Assembly (NCBI GenBank): GCA_021014325.1
Contig: CM037466.1
Coordinates: forward strand, 14,472,765 to 14,536,764
Source: Plazaster borealis
Lineage: Eukaryota; Echinodermata; Asteroidea; Forcipulatida; Labidiasteridae
Direction of reading: 5' to 3'
Length of the DNA stretch: 64,000 nucleotides
Within the stretch, counting starts at the first letter, position 1. Each line of letters begins with the position of its first letter. Of this stretch, positions 34,674 through 46,018 are shown one piece after another. The notes under the pieces were generated by a model. The model did no database searches. It saw only the letters and a list, made by a program, of their open reading frames with translations, and was not told the DNA's origin. A program made the translations under genes and the position numbers.

Positions 34674-36269
34674 CTACACGCGAATATCAGCGTAGAGAGT
34701 TCCTTGCGGTTTTCCCAATTGTTTGTTTTTGTCTTGTCCTTCTTTCTCAAGATCTAGGTCTGCATAGACGACTGTCTGAGACGACTCTAACTCAAGCTCA
34801 TCAGGGACCTCGTCACGTCTTGCAAACTTCTTGGGCTTCCTCACCGGCTGATCAGGTTTTTCAGTTGTGCCTGCAATCTGCAAATTGTCTCCACTGGCGT
34901 CTGCGTTGTTTCCATGGCATTTGTTCACCTGAGCGTAAATCTGCGGTATTTGTTGTGGGGGATCCGGCGCTCCAGCCAGCGTACTTTTACCTTCTATCCC
35001 GCTATGGTTTCGTTTGGTGGTTGCAAGGGGATTGTTGGTGTCATAGTGAGGTTTGGGAGGAATTCCAACGCTGGGCTCTTGGTCAGACGGATGTTCACAT
35101 TCAATGCTGACATTAGCACCGGCTACTGCAATGTTCAGGTTTAGACGCAGGGCAATGTTCAAGTCTGGTTTGCTGGTTATCATAGTTGATTCTGCGTATA
35201 TATTCGACTCACCTCTCAATCGATCAGGCTGGAAAACATCCATCGAGTGCTCTTCCAGGACAGAATTGTATGAAGGAGGTACGTCATCTCCTTCCATATT
35301 CATCGGTACGTCATGAGGACTCGTGGAAGTATCTTCACGAGACTGTGAGGTTTCCCGGGAGCTGCTGCAGTCAATGAGGTAGTCTTTTGGGTGAACCCAC
35401 CGCCTTGGGTCGCATCGACAACACAGAGTATGTATTGCAATAATAATGATGAGGACGACCACTCCAATGACAATACCGGTGATCTGACCAGCAGACAGGC
35501 CTGCTTTTACGACTGTTATACCGGTAGTTGTTATTTCGGGTGATATTGTCGATTCACTGTCAACAACATTCAAAGGTCCAATAGTGCAAGACAGATTCAT
35601 GTCGGACGCCGGTATTTTAGCGACACAGAAGTACGTTTGTGAATTGTCCAAGGTTGTAACATTTTTTAAGAGGATCGCTCCACCATTCTGACCCAAGTAG
35701 ACCGTCCATTCAGCATTTTCTCCATTAATCGATGGAGTTGCGATACCAGATGTAACGCAGGAGATGTGACTTCCAACGGTTAATGTCTCCGGACCGTTTG
35801 GATTGCAGGACGGAAAGGCGTTTCTGGGGTATACCGACAAAACTATTTCTTTCTTCAAGACCCCCACAGAAGAATTGTCATTATTTTGACGAATAAGATT
35901 GCATTCATATGTTCCTGTATCAGTTTTCTGTACTTCACTTAATGTTAAATTGAAGGTTGAAATCACATCATCTGTGAAGCTAACTCGATTTCGCTCATCG
36001 CTATAAACATACAAATCCTTAGTGGTGGCAATTAAGGTACCAAGTTTGGTACCCAGTTTGACCCAGGATTGGAAATGAATTGAAGCATTAAAACCAGACA
36101 CCTGACAGAGAAGACTGACCGTAGTTCCCTCCTGCTGCACCGTCATGTTGGGAGAAACTCCAAGAGTCATTGATGGAACTGACTGACAACGAACCGAGAA
36201 TATCAGCGAATAAAACATCAATGCTAAAAAGCAAACACCTTTCCCAATGTTTCTACGCTGATCCTCCAT
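34674..36269 (-). CDS. B2: intact B-type Ig receptor with ITIM and ITSM-like tail
   Basis: A 531-residue single-exon type I membrane protein. Signal peptide about 1-29 (ends RCQS). V-like Ig1: C55, W69, C123 in DTGTYEC. Ig2: C155 (FPSC), C171, C215, C228. TM about 260-283, then CCRCDPRRW. The roughly 245-residue tail has Y334 (YNSV), Y358 (YAES), Y409, Y445 (YAQV), Y502 (VVYADL, fits the ITIM consensus V-x-Y-x-x-L) and Y526 (TLYADI, fits the ITSM pattern T-x-Y-x-x-I). The last two tyrosines are 24 residues apart, as in receptors that engage SHP-type phosphatases. An inhibitory signalling role is therefore inferred. It lies between C2 and A3 in the array. This is the cleanest gene in the window. 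Confidence 0.9.
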   Translation of the reverse strand: MEDQRRNIGKGVCFLALMFYSLIFSVRCQSVPSMTLGVSPNMTVQQEGTTVSLLCQVSGFNASIHFQSWVKLGTKLGTLIATTKDLYVYSDERNRVSFTDDVISTFNLTLSEVQKTDTGTYECNLIRQNNDNSSVGVLKKEIVLSVYPRNAFPSCNPNGPETLTVGSHISCVTSGIATPSINGENAEWTVYLGQNGGAILLKNVTTLDNSQTYFCVAKIPASDMNLSCTIGPLNVVDSESTISPEITTTGITVVKAGLSAGQITGIVIGVVVLIIIIAIHTLCCRCDPRRWVHPKDYLIDCSSSRETSQSREDTSTSPHDVPMNMEGDDVPPSYNSVLEEHSMDVFQPDRLRGESNIYAESTMITSKPDLNIALRLNLNIAVAGANVSIECEHPSDQEPSVGIPPKPHYDTNNPLATTKRNHSGIEGKSTLAGAPDPPQQIPQIYAQVNKCHGNNADASGDNLQIAGTTEKPDQPVRKPKKFARRDEVPDELELESSQTVVYADLDLEKEGQDKNKQLGKPQGTLYADIRV

Positions 36270-36930
36270 GGTCGTGTGTTCACTACACCGTGATGTGAAT
36301 GATCAGCAATTGATGGAACACGACTCTACTTGTGTAGCCTCAATAAATGTCTAGTTTCTACATCAGTCTTTACTAAATGTATTGTTCACCAATTGTGGAC
36401 TGTTCAAACCTTCCTGTATTTAATAACATGAGTATAATTATTCCTTCATCAACGTGATAGTGAGTGGGTTGATATCAACCTCGCAGTCAGGTCCCTGTAT
36501 CGAAAGTGATTTCTGTACTTTGTCTGGGCACACAAAGTAAATTCAACATTATTATAATACGGGAGTTGTTGTCACGTCATTATCAAAGCCCAGTTTCCTT
36601 GTTATGATTTGGTTAACGCAGTTGTCATGTCCAGGGTCGTGACCCCTGTGTTATTCACCTTTCTTGGTTTCTCCTTTCATACACACACATACCTACACTG
36701 GGTGCAACTACTTGGTAATACTGAAATTGTGAATCCCCTTTTTTCAGTACAAGAAAGATATATTTCGAAAAGGTTTTGATTTCTGACAATCTGTGTTTGT
36801 TCTGTGAAATAAATATTGATGCAAGATATAAATACACAATGCAACATCATTTCCGGGTGAGGAAATGGAGTTTTTAACAGTAAAACATCCATGACGAATT
36901 CCTAAAGTAAGTTAAGTATGTTCATTATAG
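36270..36930 (-). promoter_or_regulatory. 5' flank of B2
   Basis: Almost identical to the B1 flank 21651-22310, with the same inverted repeat near 36447. Presumed promoter. Confidence 0.35.
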
Positions 36931-37118
36931 CTACGATCAGTGGCGTAACCAGATGGAGGGGCCCCTGGAATTTTTGTAAAGGTTCGAAATTTTAAGCAGA
37001 TTGTCAACTTCCATTACGTGGTCAAGAATTTATGAAAAAAAAGTTTCGAAAGTTGGCGACATTTTCAACGTGAATCCATTACATGTACAGTTTTCTGTTC
37101 GTACATCTCAATGCTAAG

Positions 37119-38338
37119 TTATCCTAAAGTTTGAGTTCTGTGTACACGTCGAGTGTCGGTTCTTGTGGACTGAACTCCATATAAATCTGTCTGTCCCATT
37201 ACATCCTTCTGATTGGATGGCATGTTCGAGGAAGGTCTCGGGCGGGAGAGATCCTTGTGTGCCCCTCTATGATTGGAAGTAGAAGGGTTCACATTCGCGT
37301 AGTTATGAAGCTCTGCATTGGCTGTAGAGGAGGCCTGCCTGTCCTTCAGTATTGCAGTGGCATAAATATGGGGTGGATCCTGCTGGTTTGGCCCCGTGGC
37401 TGAGGTGGTATTACTTGTCCGTTTACGTCGATACACAAAGTATAAGAAGAGGATGGTTACCAGACCAACAAGAAGTATTACACAGATTGTTATACCAGTA
37501 ATTATACCGACCGAGAGGCCAGGTTCGTTAGTAGAAACTGTTGGCGGTGTTGTGGGCGTGGTTGGAGAATGTATAATCTGAGGTGGTTTGGTCGTGGGTG
37601 ATGGAATGACCGTTAATGGTTGTTTGGTCGTGGGTGATGGAATGACCGTTAATGGTCCTATCTTGCAGGAAAGAGACGTCCAGTTTATATTGTCTTGTGT
37701 TATCGAAACACATGAAAACGTGACGCCATCATCTGAAACTTTGACACTCTTCTGCAACCGTGATCCTGGGTCGTTTACTGCTAGAGGAGTCTTGACCCAA
37801 TCTGGCCTTTCTATAGGACTGTCCGTATCAATAACCACTGGGGTTCTTTCATCAATGACCGTTCTACATTACAGAATGTCTCCCTCGTTCACAACTGTCG
37901 GACCGTCTGGGAAACAGACTGGAAACTCTTCGGTTGAGTTTACCGTAAGACGACCTTCTCCATTTGTAATTATATCTCCATTGTCTTTCGCAATAATGAC
38001 GCACAGGTATAACCCTGAATCAGCTGACGTAAGGTTGGTGATTGTAATGTTTTGGGAATACAGTTTTACTATTTCTTCAACTAGATTAGCAGGGCTGAAG
38101 GAAATTCTGTCATCCGCCATGAATCTAGAGTAAGAAGAACTAACAGAATACTGCCAGGTAAACATGTGCACATCCGGATCAAAGCCAGTAGCGAGGCAGG
38201 TTAGAGTAACAGTGCCGTTCGTGATTGATTGCTGAGGAAATATTGATATGTTCAAGACAGTGACCTGGCAATGACCCGGGGTGGAAGACAAAGCCAGAAG
38301 AAGACGAAACAGCTACCAAGGATATAGATCACTCCCAT
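37119..38338 (-). pseudogene. A3: A-type Ig receptor pseudogene
   Basis: Duplicate of A2 with the same Ig2 stop (TAA just before the core cysteine, at about 37869) and the same tail shift. It has in addition lost one base in the signal-peptide codons near 38278 (CCACCCCGGG in place of CCATCCCCGTG), so the ATG at 38338 runs out of frame. The bases around 38255, at the mature N-terminus, also differ. It is clearly non-coding as a full-length receptor, though it could be transcribed. Confidence 0.85.
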
Positions 38339-38556
38339 GTTGAATTGCTTCTCTCAGGTTTTCTCGTCGTTAGTCTACAGTCCAAGTTAGCTAAACCAGC
38401 GTTATTACAGATGTCGTGTTTCTGGTTGAATTTGCAAATGGAATAGTCACAAAGGGTTAGGATGTTGTACGGTATAACTCCAAGCATATCATTTGACACC
38501 TATTACTGGTAATGGTTTTCCACAATGCACAATGTCTATCCACGTAGGAAAGCAAT

Positions 38557-38596
38557 CCTTATAAGGCGACACACACTGTACAATGTTCTGACGTCA
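38557..38596. promoter_or_regulatory. CArG-like and CRE motifs upstream of A3
   Basis: CCTTATAAGG at 38557-38566 and TGACGTCA at 38589-38596. Third instance with the same spacing, kept although A3 itself is broken. Confidence 0.45.
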
Positions 38597-39079
38597 CTTG
38601 TTGATTCTGTTTGCACCAACAAGCAAAGATCCTCGAAACGGCAGCTTAAAAAAATTCCAGAATGGAGACGGAAAACGTGAAACCTCGTTAGTTTTCACAA
38701 AACTCACTATGAGTAATGTCAGACAAGACTTGATTTAAAACTGCACCAGTCCTCCATTTACATGAACTGTTTATCATCTCCATTCTGCCAAACTGTCTTC
38801 AAAAGCTTTTCCGTCAAATATAAATAACATTTAAAGAAAAATGATATCCCATAGTCTAGAACTAAACTGAAAACCTATCCGTGTGTAAGAGAATGCTTTG
38901 TTTGTTTTTACGTTACGTGTATGATGTATGGATCAACCTGCATGTTGGATTTTACCATCATGTGAAGCCAACCGTGAATTACGCCAATGATTTCCGTCAT
39001 GGCGGCTTTTTACGCAGCAATCGTTGAGATTGACTGCTTGGAATGATTTCTGCTTGTCTTTTTGGAGTGTTTTGTTTTT

Positions 39080-39960
39080 TGATTACTTTGTAAATCATTC
39101 ACTGGGTACCATGCAGCTACACTGTTCTATATCATGAAGGTTCCGTTCTCGTTACACTAAAAGAGGATGAGACTCAATTTCCTTTCCAGCCAAGGTTTGG
39201 CAAGATTTATTTAGATTGGAAACCCCCCCAAAACAAAACAATAACAACAATGATGGGTCTTCCTTTAGCCTCAGCAAGGGGGCGCTGTTTGAGCTTGAGA
39301 CGTCATCTACATGGGGTCACTTGCTATAGAAAAGTGACGTCACCGAGAAGGGTATAGACCGCACGTGTTCGAACGTTGAGACCCGTTAAAGTGTGCGATT
39401 TTATTCCTTCAGACTTTTGAGGCAATGATCGAAGGGACCCTAAGGTTATCCCCCAAGAGTAAGCGCGGGACTTGCACGGTCTTTGCTCCTATTGACCCAA
39501 TTCACCTGACGTCATCACACGATAAATATTGCCTGCACCATTTTGGTAGTCGGATTGCCCGTATGCTTTACACTTTTCTGCGTCTTTTTTAGGCGACGCA
39601 CGTGCAGTTAAACGCGCACCATATTTCTGCACGCTGTTTGACTCTAAAATGGCAGACAACGGGCAGATATCATCCACGTGTGAATCGGTGCACGGGGTAA
39701 TTACGTAATTGCGGTCTTTACAATCCAGTGAAGCACCGAGGGCAGGACCAATGCGGAGAAAGCTTCAGTACCCCCTCCCATTCTTTGAATATTTCAAACT
39801 CATCTCAAGTAATTCAAAGTTGTTATCTATATCCGTCTATTGGGATAATGTTGTTGATAATATTTTCATTCTGCCCACTGTGAGTGTCTCTACCATTGAG
39901 TTCATTTTATACTGAGATCAAAGATGACGACACCTAACCTGATAAAACCATTCAAGAGTG
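39080..39960. promoter_or_regulatory. Repeated upstream module, copy 3
   Basis: Fourth copy of the E-box and CRE-rich block. From about 39540 it diverges from units 1 and 2; the CRE near 10476/25060 is replaced here by GTGAATCGGTGCAC. This marks the right edge of the recent high-identity duplication. Confidence 0.4.
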
Positions 39961-40324
39961 TCAGGTGTCGTTAAACAGAAAAAGGCAATTCTTGTTTGTG
40001 TTCAATTCAGAAAATAGAAAACATTAAACAGATTCGCTTTATTTCCAAAACCTCAAAGTGTAATTTAATCATTCTATATTGTTTAATGTCTTGTAAAATT
40101 GCTTCAAAAAGAAAATCTAAAATCACACATGAAACATAAAAAGACCCCCACCAATATTTACTCGAAGTATTTACAGATTTCCAAATTTACATCGTTACTT
40201 TAAAAGACGTATTATCCTTTTTTATGACATCAAATAGGAATACTTGTCACCTTTAACACAACAAGGCCCTTCTTGTTTGTGTTCAATTCAGAAAATGAAA
40301 AAAACTTTAACAGAAGCTTCCTTT

Positions 40325-40782
40325 CCTTCCGAGCAGCCACGGGGAGCAGGCATGAGGACCAGCTTCATACTTTTTTTTAATAATTATAAAATATGTGAAT
40401 CAATTCCGCTGATTTTTTTTGAACTATACCTTTAAACACCCCTTCTTTGACATACTGTAGTGATTTTTGGGGTGAGTGAACTCAGAGGTTGACAATAGTG
40501 TGGTACAGATGGGTCCCATTATAAAGTGCACAAAAAAATCCTATTGTGTTCACAAAAACTTAATCCTTTCGAAATGTACTATGTTTTGAAAATTAGTAGT
40601 GAACCAATGTGTACATTTCCAGAATGCTTCAATCTTTAGTGTGTGGGTCGTGGGAACATCTATTCTTCTGTTCAGACCATTGGAACAAGAATTGTGCCCC
40701 CAAACACAGTTATTTACCCGTACCTCTCGTGCACTCCCCGGGGATCCAGCATGTAAAAATTTTCCCGTGGCTGCTCGGAGGG
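40325..40782. mobile_element. MITE with CCGAGCAGCCACGG ends, only in unit 3
   Basis: Termini CCTTCCGAGCAGCCACGGGG and CCCGTGGCTGCTCGGAGGG are inverted repeats. The segment is missing from the matching positions of units 1 and 2. It is about 458 bp and noncoding. Confidence 0.65.
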
Positions 40783-41009
40783 TTAAACCTCAAAGTGTAA
40801 TTAATAACCATTCTATATTGTCTCTCAAAATTGCTTCAAATAGACAACCTTACACCACACATGAAACATAAAAAGACCTCCACCAATTTTCACACCAATA
40901 TTTCAAAAGATGTCTTATCCTTTTTATGACATCAAATCGAGATATTTGATACAAAGTAAGTTTCACCAGCAGGCTAAGTTGACTTGATAAAACATTGTAA
41001 TCAACGCAT

Positions 41010-41316
41010 ATGCATACAATAACAAGCCTGTGAAAATTTGGGCTCAATTGGTCATCGAAGTTGCAAGAAAATGATGAAAGAAAAACACCCTTGTTGTACA
41101 AATTTGTGTGCTTTCAGATAGGAATAAAAACTTCTTGCAAGAAGTTTTTTATTATTTTAGTGAGAAATTACCCCTTTCTCAAAAACTACGTTTCTTCAGA
41201 GGGAGTCGTTTCCTACAATGTGTTATACTATCAACAGCTCTCCGTTGCTTGTTACCAAGTAAGTTTTTATGCTAATATTTGTTTTGAGTCTTTACCAAAC
41301 GTGTACGATACCTTTA
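41010..41316. mobile_element. TTAA-type MITE, second family, left-truncated
   Basis: Matches 11370-11674 and keeps the right end ACCTTTAA; the left terminus is missing. Confidence 0.65.
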
Positions 41317-41619
41317 AGGCAGTTCTTGTTTGTGTTTAATTCAGAAAATTGAAAAACATAAACAGAAGCTTCCTTTCTAAAATGTCAAGTAATTTAACCA
41401 TTATGTATTGTTTTCGTAAAATTGCTTCAAAAAGACAATCTTAAACCACACATGAAACATAAAAAGACCTCCACCAATTTTCACACCAATATTTCAAAAG
41501 ATGTCTTATCCTTTTTATGATATAATCGGGATAATTGATACAAAGTAAGTTTCACCAGCAGGATACGTTGACTTGATAAAACAATGTAATCAACGCAAAT
41601 CACATTTTAGGCTTAGGCT

Positions 41620-42756
41620 TTACAGTTTAAGTCCTGTGTTTGGTGTAAACCAATTCCCAGAGTTCGGTCGGTTAAAGTTTAAGTTCTGATACTGAGATGG
41701 ATTCTTGTCTGCGATGTTTATGTAGGGATGTGCTTGCCTAGAGCTGGTATCTTTCTCTTGCTCAACGGGTAGATTAGAGGGAAGACCAGGCTGAGAATTG
41801 CGCACTGAGTTTTCTCCCAGGACCGAACAGTAGACACGAGGTACATCATCTCCTTCCCTACTCATCGGTACATCAGGAGGACTCGTGGAAGTATCTTCAC
41901 GAGCCTGTGAGGTTTCCCGACAACACAGAGTATGTATTGCAACAATAATGAGGACCACTCCGATGGCAATACCGGTGATTGGACCAACAGAAAGGCCTGC
42001 TTTTACGACTGTTATAGTTGTTATTTTGGGTGGTATTGTGGATTCGATATCAACAACATTCAAAGGTCCAATAGTGCAAGACAGATTCATTGCGGACGCC
42101 GGTATTTTAGCCACACAGAAGTACGTTTGTGAATTGTCCAAGGTTGTAACATTTTTTAAGAGGACCGCTTCACCATTCTGACCCAAGTAGAACGTCCATT
42201 CAGCCTTTTCTCCATAAATCGATGGAGTTGCGATACCAGATGTATTGCAGGAGATGGGGCTTCCAACGGTTAATGTCTCCGGACCGTTTGGACGGCAGGA
42301 CGGGAAGGCGTCTCTTAATGGGTACACAGACAAAACGATTTTTGTTCTCAAGACCACCGTAGAAGATGTCTCATCAATTTGATGAATAAAATTGCATACG
42401 TATGTTCCTGTATCAGTTGTCTGTACTTCACTGAATGTTAAATTAAAGGTTGAAATCACACCCTCTTTGAAGTTAACACGATACCGCTTATCGCTAACAT
42501 ACAAACCCTTGCTGTAAGCAATTAAGGTACCAATTGGATCCACTTTGACCCAGGATAGGTAATGATTTGAAGCATTAAAACCAGACACCTGACAGAGAAG
42601 ACTGACCGTCGTTCCCTCCTGGTGCACCGTCATGTTGGGAGAAACTCCAAGAGTCATTGATTGAACTGACTGACAACGAACCGAGAATATCAGCGAATAA
42701 AACAGCAATGCTAAAAAGCAAACACCTATCCCAATATCTCTACGCTGATCCTCCAT
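41620..42756 (-). CDS. C3: uninterrupted C-type Ig receptor with altered tail
   Basis: A 378-residue single exon starting MEDQRRDIGIG; the signal peptide is continuous, so this is the insertion-free counterpart of C1 and C2. V-like Ig1 (SLLC, SWV, DTGTYVC), Ig2 with FPSC, ISC, YFC, LSC. A shorter stretch after the TM lacks the FDPRRW...DYLIDC segment. In the tail a deletion turns YMEL into YINI, and a 1-base loss just after the last tyrosine codon (near 41689) turns YAEL into YQNL and lets the frame run 19 residues further. The result is YxxI-x7-YxxL, which fits the classic ITAM spacing better than C1 or C2. Whether this is adaptive or decay is unknown. Confidence 0.8.
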   Translation of the reverse strand: MEDQRRDIGIGVCFLALLFYSLIFSVRCQSVQSMTLGVSPNMTVHQEGTTVSLLCQVSGFNASNHYLSWVKVDPIGTLIAYSKGLYVSDKRYRVNFKEGVISTFNLTFSEVQTTDTGTYVCNFIHQIDETSSTVVLRTKIVLSVYPLRDAFPSCRPNGPETLTVGSPISCNTSGIATPSIYGEKAEWTFYLGQNGEAVLLKNVTTLDNSQTYFCVAKIPASAMNLSCTIGPLNVVDIESTIPPKITTITVVKAGLSVGPITGIAIGVVLIIVAIHTLCCRETSQAREDTSTSPPDVPMSREGDDVPRVYCSVLGENSVRNSQPGLPSNLPVEQEKDTSSRQAHPYINIADKNPSQYQNLNFNRPNSGNWFTPNTGLKL

Positions 42757-43345
42757 GGCCGTGTGTTGACTACACCGTGATGTGAATATTCAGTAATTGA
42801 TGGAACACTATACTCTAGTTCTGTAGCCTTAATGACTTACTAGTTTCTATCAGTCTTTACTAAATGTATTGTTCACCAATGGACTGTTCAAACCTTCTTG
42901 TATTTAGCATGAGTATATTCCTACATCAACTTGAAAGTGAGTGGGTTGATGTCAACCTCGCAGTCTGGTCCCTGTATCGAAAGTGATTTCTGTGCTCTGG
43001 TTTGTGACCTCTGTATTATGCACCTTTCTTAGGTAAATCTCTGGGTGCGTATATAAAGGATTACCAATTTCATTGAGTATGTAAATGCATTATTTTCGGT
43101 TTCTCCTTTCATACACACACATACCTACACTGGGTTCAACTAATCGGTGATACTGAAATGGTGAATCGCATTTTTCAGTACAAAAATGATTATTTCGAAA
43201 AGATTTTGAATTCTGAGAATATGTGATTGTTCTGTGAAATAAATATCAATGCAAGATATAAATACACTATCCAAAATTATTCCTGAGTGAGGAAATTCAG
43301 TTATTTTAAGTAAAACTTCCATGACAAATTCCCGAGTATGTTAAG
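42757..43345 (-). promoter_or_regulatory. 5' flank of C3
   Basis: Copy of the shared B/C flank, about 110 bp shorter than in C1 because a segment near 42999 is deleted. It keeps ACATCAAC...GTTGATGT and GTATATAAAGG. Confidence 0.35.
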
Positions 43346-45061
43346 CATGTTCATTATAGCTATGATCAGTGAAGTAGCCAGAGGGAGAGTTTTCGATTAC
43401 TTTTTGACAAGGTTCGACAGCAGATTGTCAACTTCAATAACGTGGTCAAGAATTTACAAAATAGTAACGCAAACATCAAAGAAAAGGTCTGTTTTAACCA
43501 TCGCCAGAGACAATTGTGTCCAAACAAAACAACATCCAAACAGTCATAGAAAGTTGTTTTTACCAGAGACCATACCAAAACCATGTGCTTGAAATTTCAC
43601 AACGTTTTTCTGCCCATTTATCTTTCGCTGGCTACCGCAAGAAATACATGTAGTTTCAAATTTCCCACACTACCGTAAACACATCGCTAATTTGCTAAAG
43701 ACTAAACAGTGCCTAAAAGCACTCAGTCTCCTTCTTGCTCACACCCTCCCTCCTATCCGTCCTGCTCCCCACCTACACCTGTTCTTCTTGGGGGCTTTGT
43801 CCTTAACAACTTGTTCCCCTTCTATTAAGAACTGTACATGACGCCTCATACGTTTTTTAAAGCTTGCTTTTCAATACATAATTCTCACTCGACACGGAGA
43901 GAAGCTTCATAAATCGTCGCTCGTACCACGAAGTGACCTATCTGTCAAAAATAACAAATTTTCGCAAATCATTTTTTATACAAATTATTAATATACTCAA
44001 TACAGTTAACATTTTCAGCAAGTTTTAGTTCATTATACGTAATGGTTTCGTAATTACACTAGTTAGTATACAAACGACGTATCACTAGATTTGTCATTTT
44101 GTAATTTAACAAAGTGACCTATCTAGATACGCCACTTTACCAATTCTCGTCGAGCTTGAGGGGCAGGAGGTGTTTAAATTTTTTCTTTAAAAAAGTGTAG
44201 CCTGCCTTTAAAGTTATATTTCACACACTTTCTACATGAGTAATTAAGGACAGGTAATTGTCAATACACACAAAGCAATTTAAAGACCCATTTGTTTATG
44301 TTGCCGATGACGTCATGTTTAAAATTTTGCTCTAAAGAGTATCAAATAAAATGACATTTTACACCATTTTAACGTGAGGTTAGAGACTTTTAATGTCTTC
44401 CCCACTTGCATTAGGACTCTGTCTTCTGGAAAATGGGTACATCACAAAACTGATTTTGACATTGGAGCCCCTCTTTAACATACTACACCTGATTGTAATT
44501 TATGTTCAGGTTTAAATGTGTTTCTATTATTCAAAAAGTAGAACTACATTTTGTGTACATGATGACGTCATGCAGCGTCTGTTTGTGAATGTGCATGTAC
44601 CTGTTGACAATAATAGTAATTTACCAATTTGTTGTTCTCGGTTCGTTGTAACATTTGTAACTCATTAATTTGCGATGGTTCTTTTAAGTTTTATAGAAGC
44701 AAAATACTATTTACATATAATTTTGCGTTCTTGCTTGGCCGATCTTTCCCAGCATGGGTTATACACTACACCAGCCTAACTTCCGTGTTTATTGTTCACT
44801 TTTTCAGAATTTGAGATTCCGTTATACAACTATAGTCTGCTCTGGAGAATACAAGAATAAGGCTTTGTTGATTTGTTCTCGATCACCTTTGATCTTGTGT
44901 TGTTCGCCTCGCACGCGAACTTAGAAGAAAACCCGGTGGTATTCAAATAGTAAAGACATGTCGTAATGATTTATTTAAATATTTTGTTGTGCAAGTTCGC
45001 CCCAATCAAGGCTAAGCCACTCTTGGTAGGGGCTACGAGAAGAAAACATTTTTGGATGAAA
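43346..45061. other. Intergenic, third copy of 16331-18050
   Basis: Closely matches 16331-18050 and 30979-32700 up to AAATACC, where the LTR element interrupts. The homology resumes at 51927. No gene recognised. Confidence 0.6.
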
Positions 45062-45066
45062 ATACC
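45062..45066. repeat. 5-bp target site duplication, left
   Basis: ATACC here and ATACC at 51922-51926 flank the LTR element; the uninterrupted copies in units 1 and 2 have a single ATACC at this point. Confidence 0.95.
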
Positions 45067-45999
45067 TGTCACGGAGTGATATAAGTTTTTTTAAAAAGAA
45101 TTACCTTAGTTTCCGCAGTTTGCTTGCAGTTGTATATTATTTGAGAGTAACAATAATTTAAAGGGGGATGGCCAGAGCGCCACACAATTATGACGTAACA
45201 TTTCCTTTGAACGTATACGAGTTTGTTAGGGTATAAGGTTACCAAACTTTCTAGAGATTTAAAGGTTCTGATTGGTTAATATGGAGTCGTACCAATAGTT
45301 CTTTTGTGGTTGAGATTTGGAATGTGGGATAGTCACGAGATCTGGTCGCGGGAAGTTTAGGCTCTTTTTGCGGGAGTAAATTTCTGGGTGTGTCACTGTC
45401 CGTCTGGGATTCCCGAGGAGAGGACCGTCTGTCAGCCTCGATGATTTGATATTGAGTTATTGAGAACTCAATTGAACTTAACAGCATGAAGGGTTATTGA
45501 GAACTCTTAAGTCTTTTATAGACACAGTTTTCGCTGCTAAGATTTAAGACACTTGTGGACGTCGGACACTCAGAAATATTGCTAACGACCAGACAGTAAA
45601 ACCAGGATCGTCAGAACGACCTGGTTTTCCCGTAAGTGTGAACACACACCACTGAAGTTGTGCTATGTTGGAGGGTTGACGTGCGGCGGGGCACAGCAAG
45701 ACCCACGGCGGGGCTAACCACTCTGTAGACGGGGACTGGCATAGAGCAAGAGAGAGAGAGAGAGACTAGAGAGAGAGACGCGGACTATTTACCGTAAACC
45801 GGAATCACCAAACTTTGAGTTATTCCTAAGAGCATTACGTTAACTAATTGTTGGTGAACATTTAAACTCATGTAATTGTAAATAAATTTGTACATTTTTG
45901 TTAACATAAACTGAACTTGTCTTTGCATTCTTATTCTGTTTTGAACAACCTACTGAAGGTCATGGCCGCCGAGGTCGGGGATCGACTCGGGGTGTGACA
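45067..45999 (+). repeat. 5' LTR
   Basis: 933 bp, from TGTCACGG to GGTGTGACA. By eye it differs from the 3' LTR at about five positions (a T/A run near 45085, G/A near 45266, A/G near 45578, T/G near 45636), suggesting recent insertion. It contains a GA-rich run near 45745 and AATAAA near 45881. Confidence 0.95.
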
Positions 46000-46001
46000 A
46001 C

Positions 46002-46018
46002 TGGGGGCTCGTCCGGGA
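46002..46018 (+). promoter_or_regulatory. Primer binding site, tRNA-Pro type
   Basis: TGGGGGCTCGTCCGGGA begins two bases after the LTR and equals the complement of the 3' end of tRNA-Pro, the primer class known from murine leukaemia-type retroviruses. That shared primer choice does not imply close relationship. Confidence 0.85.
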
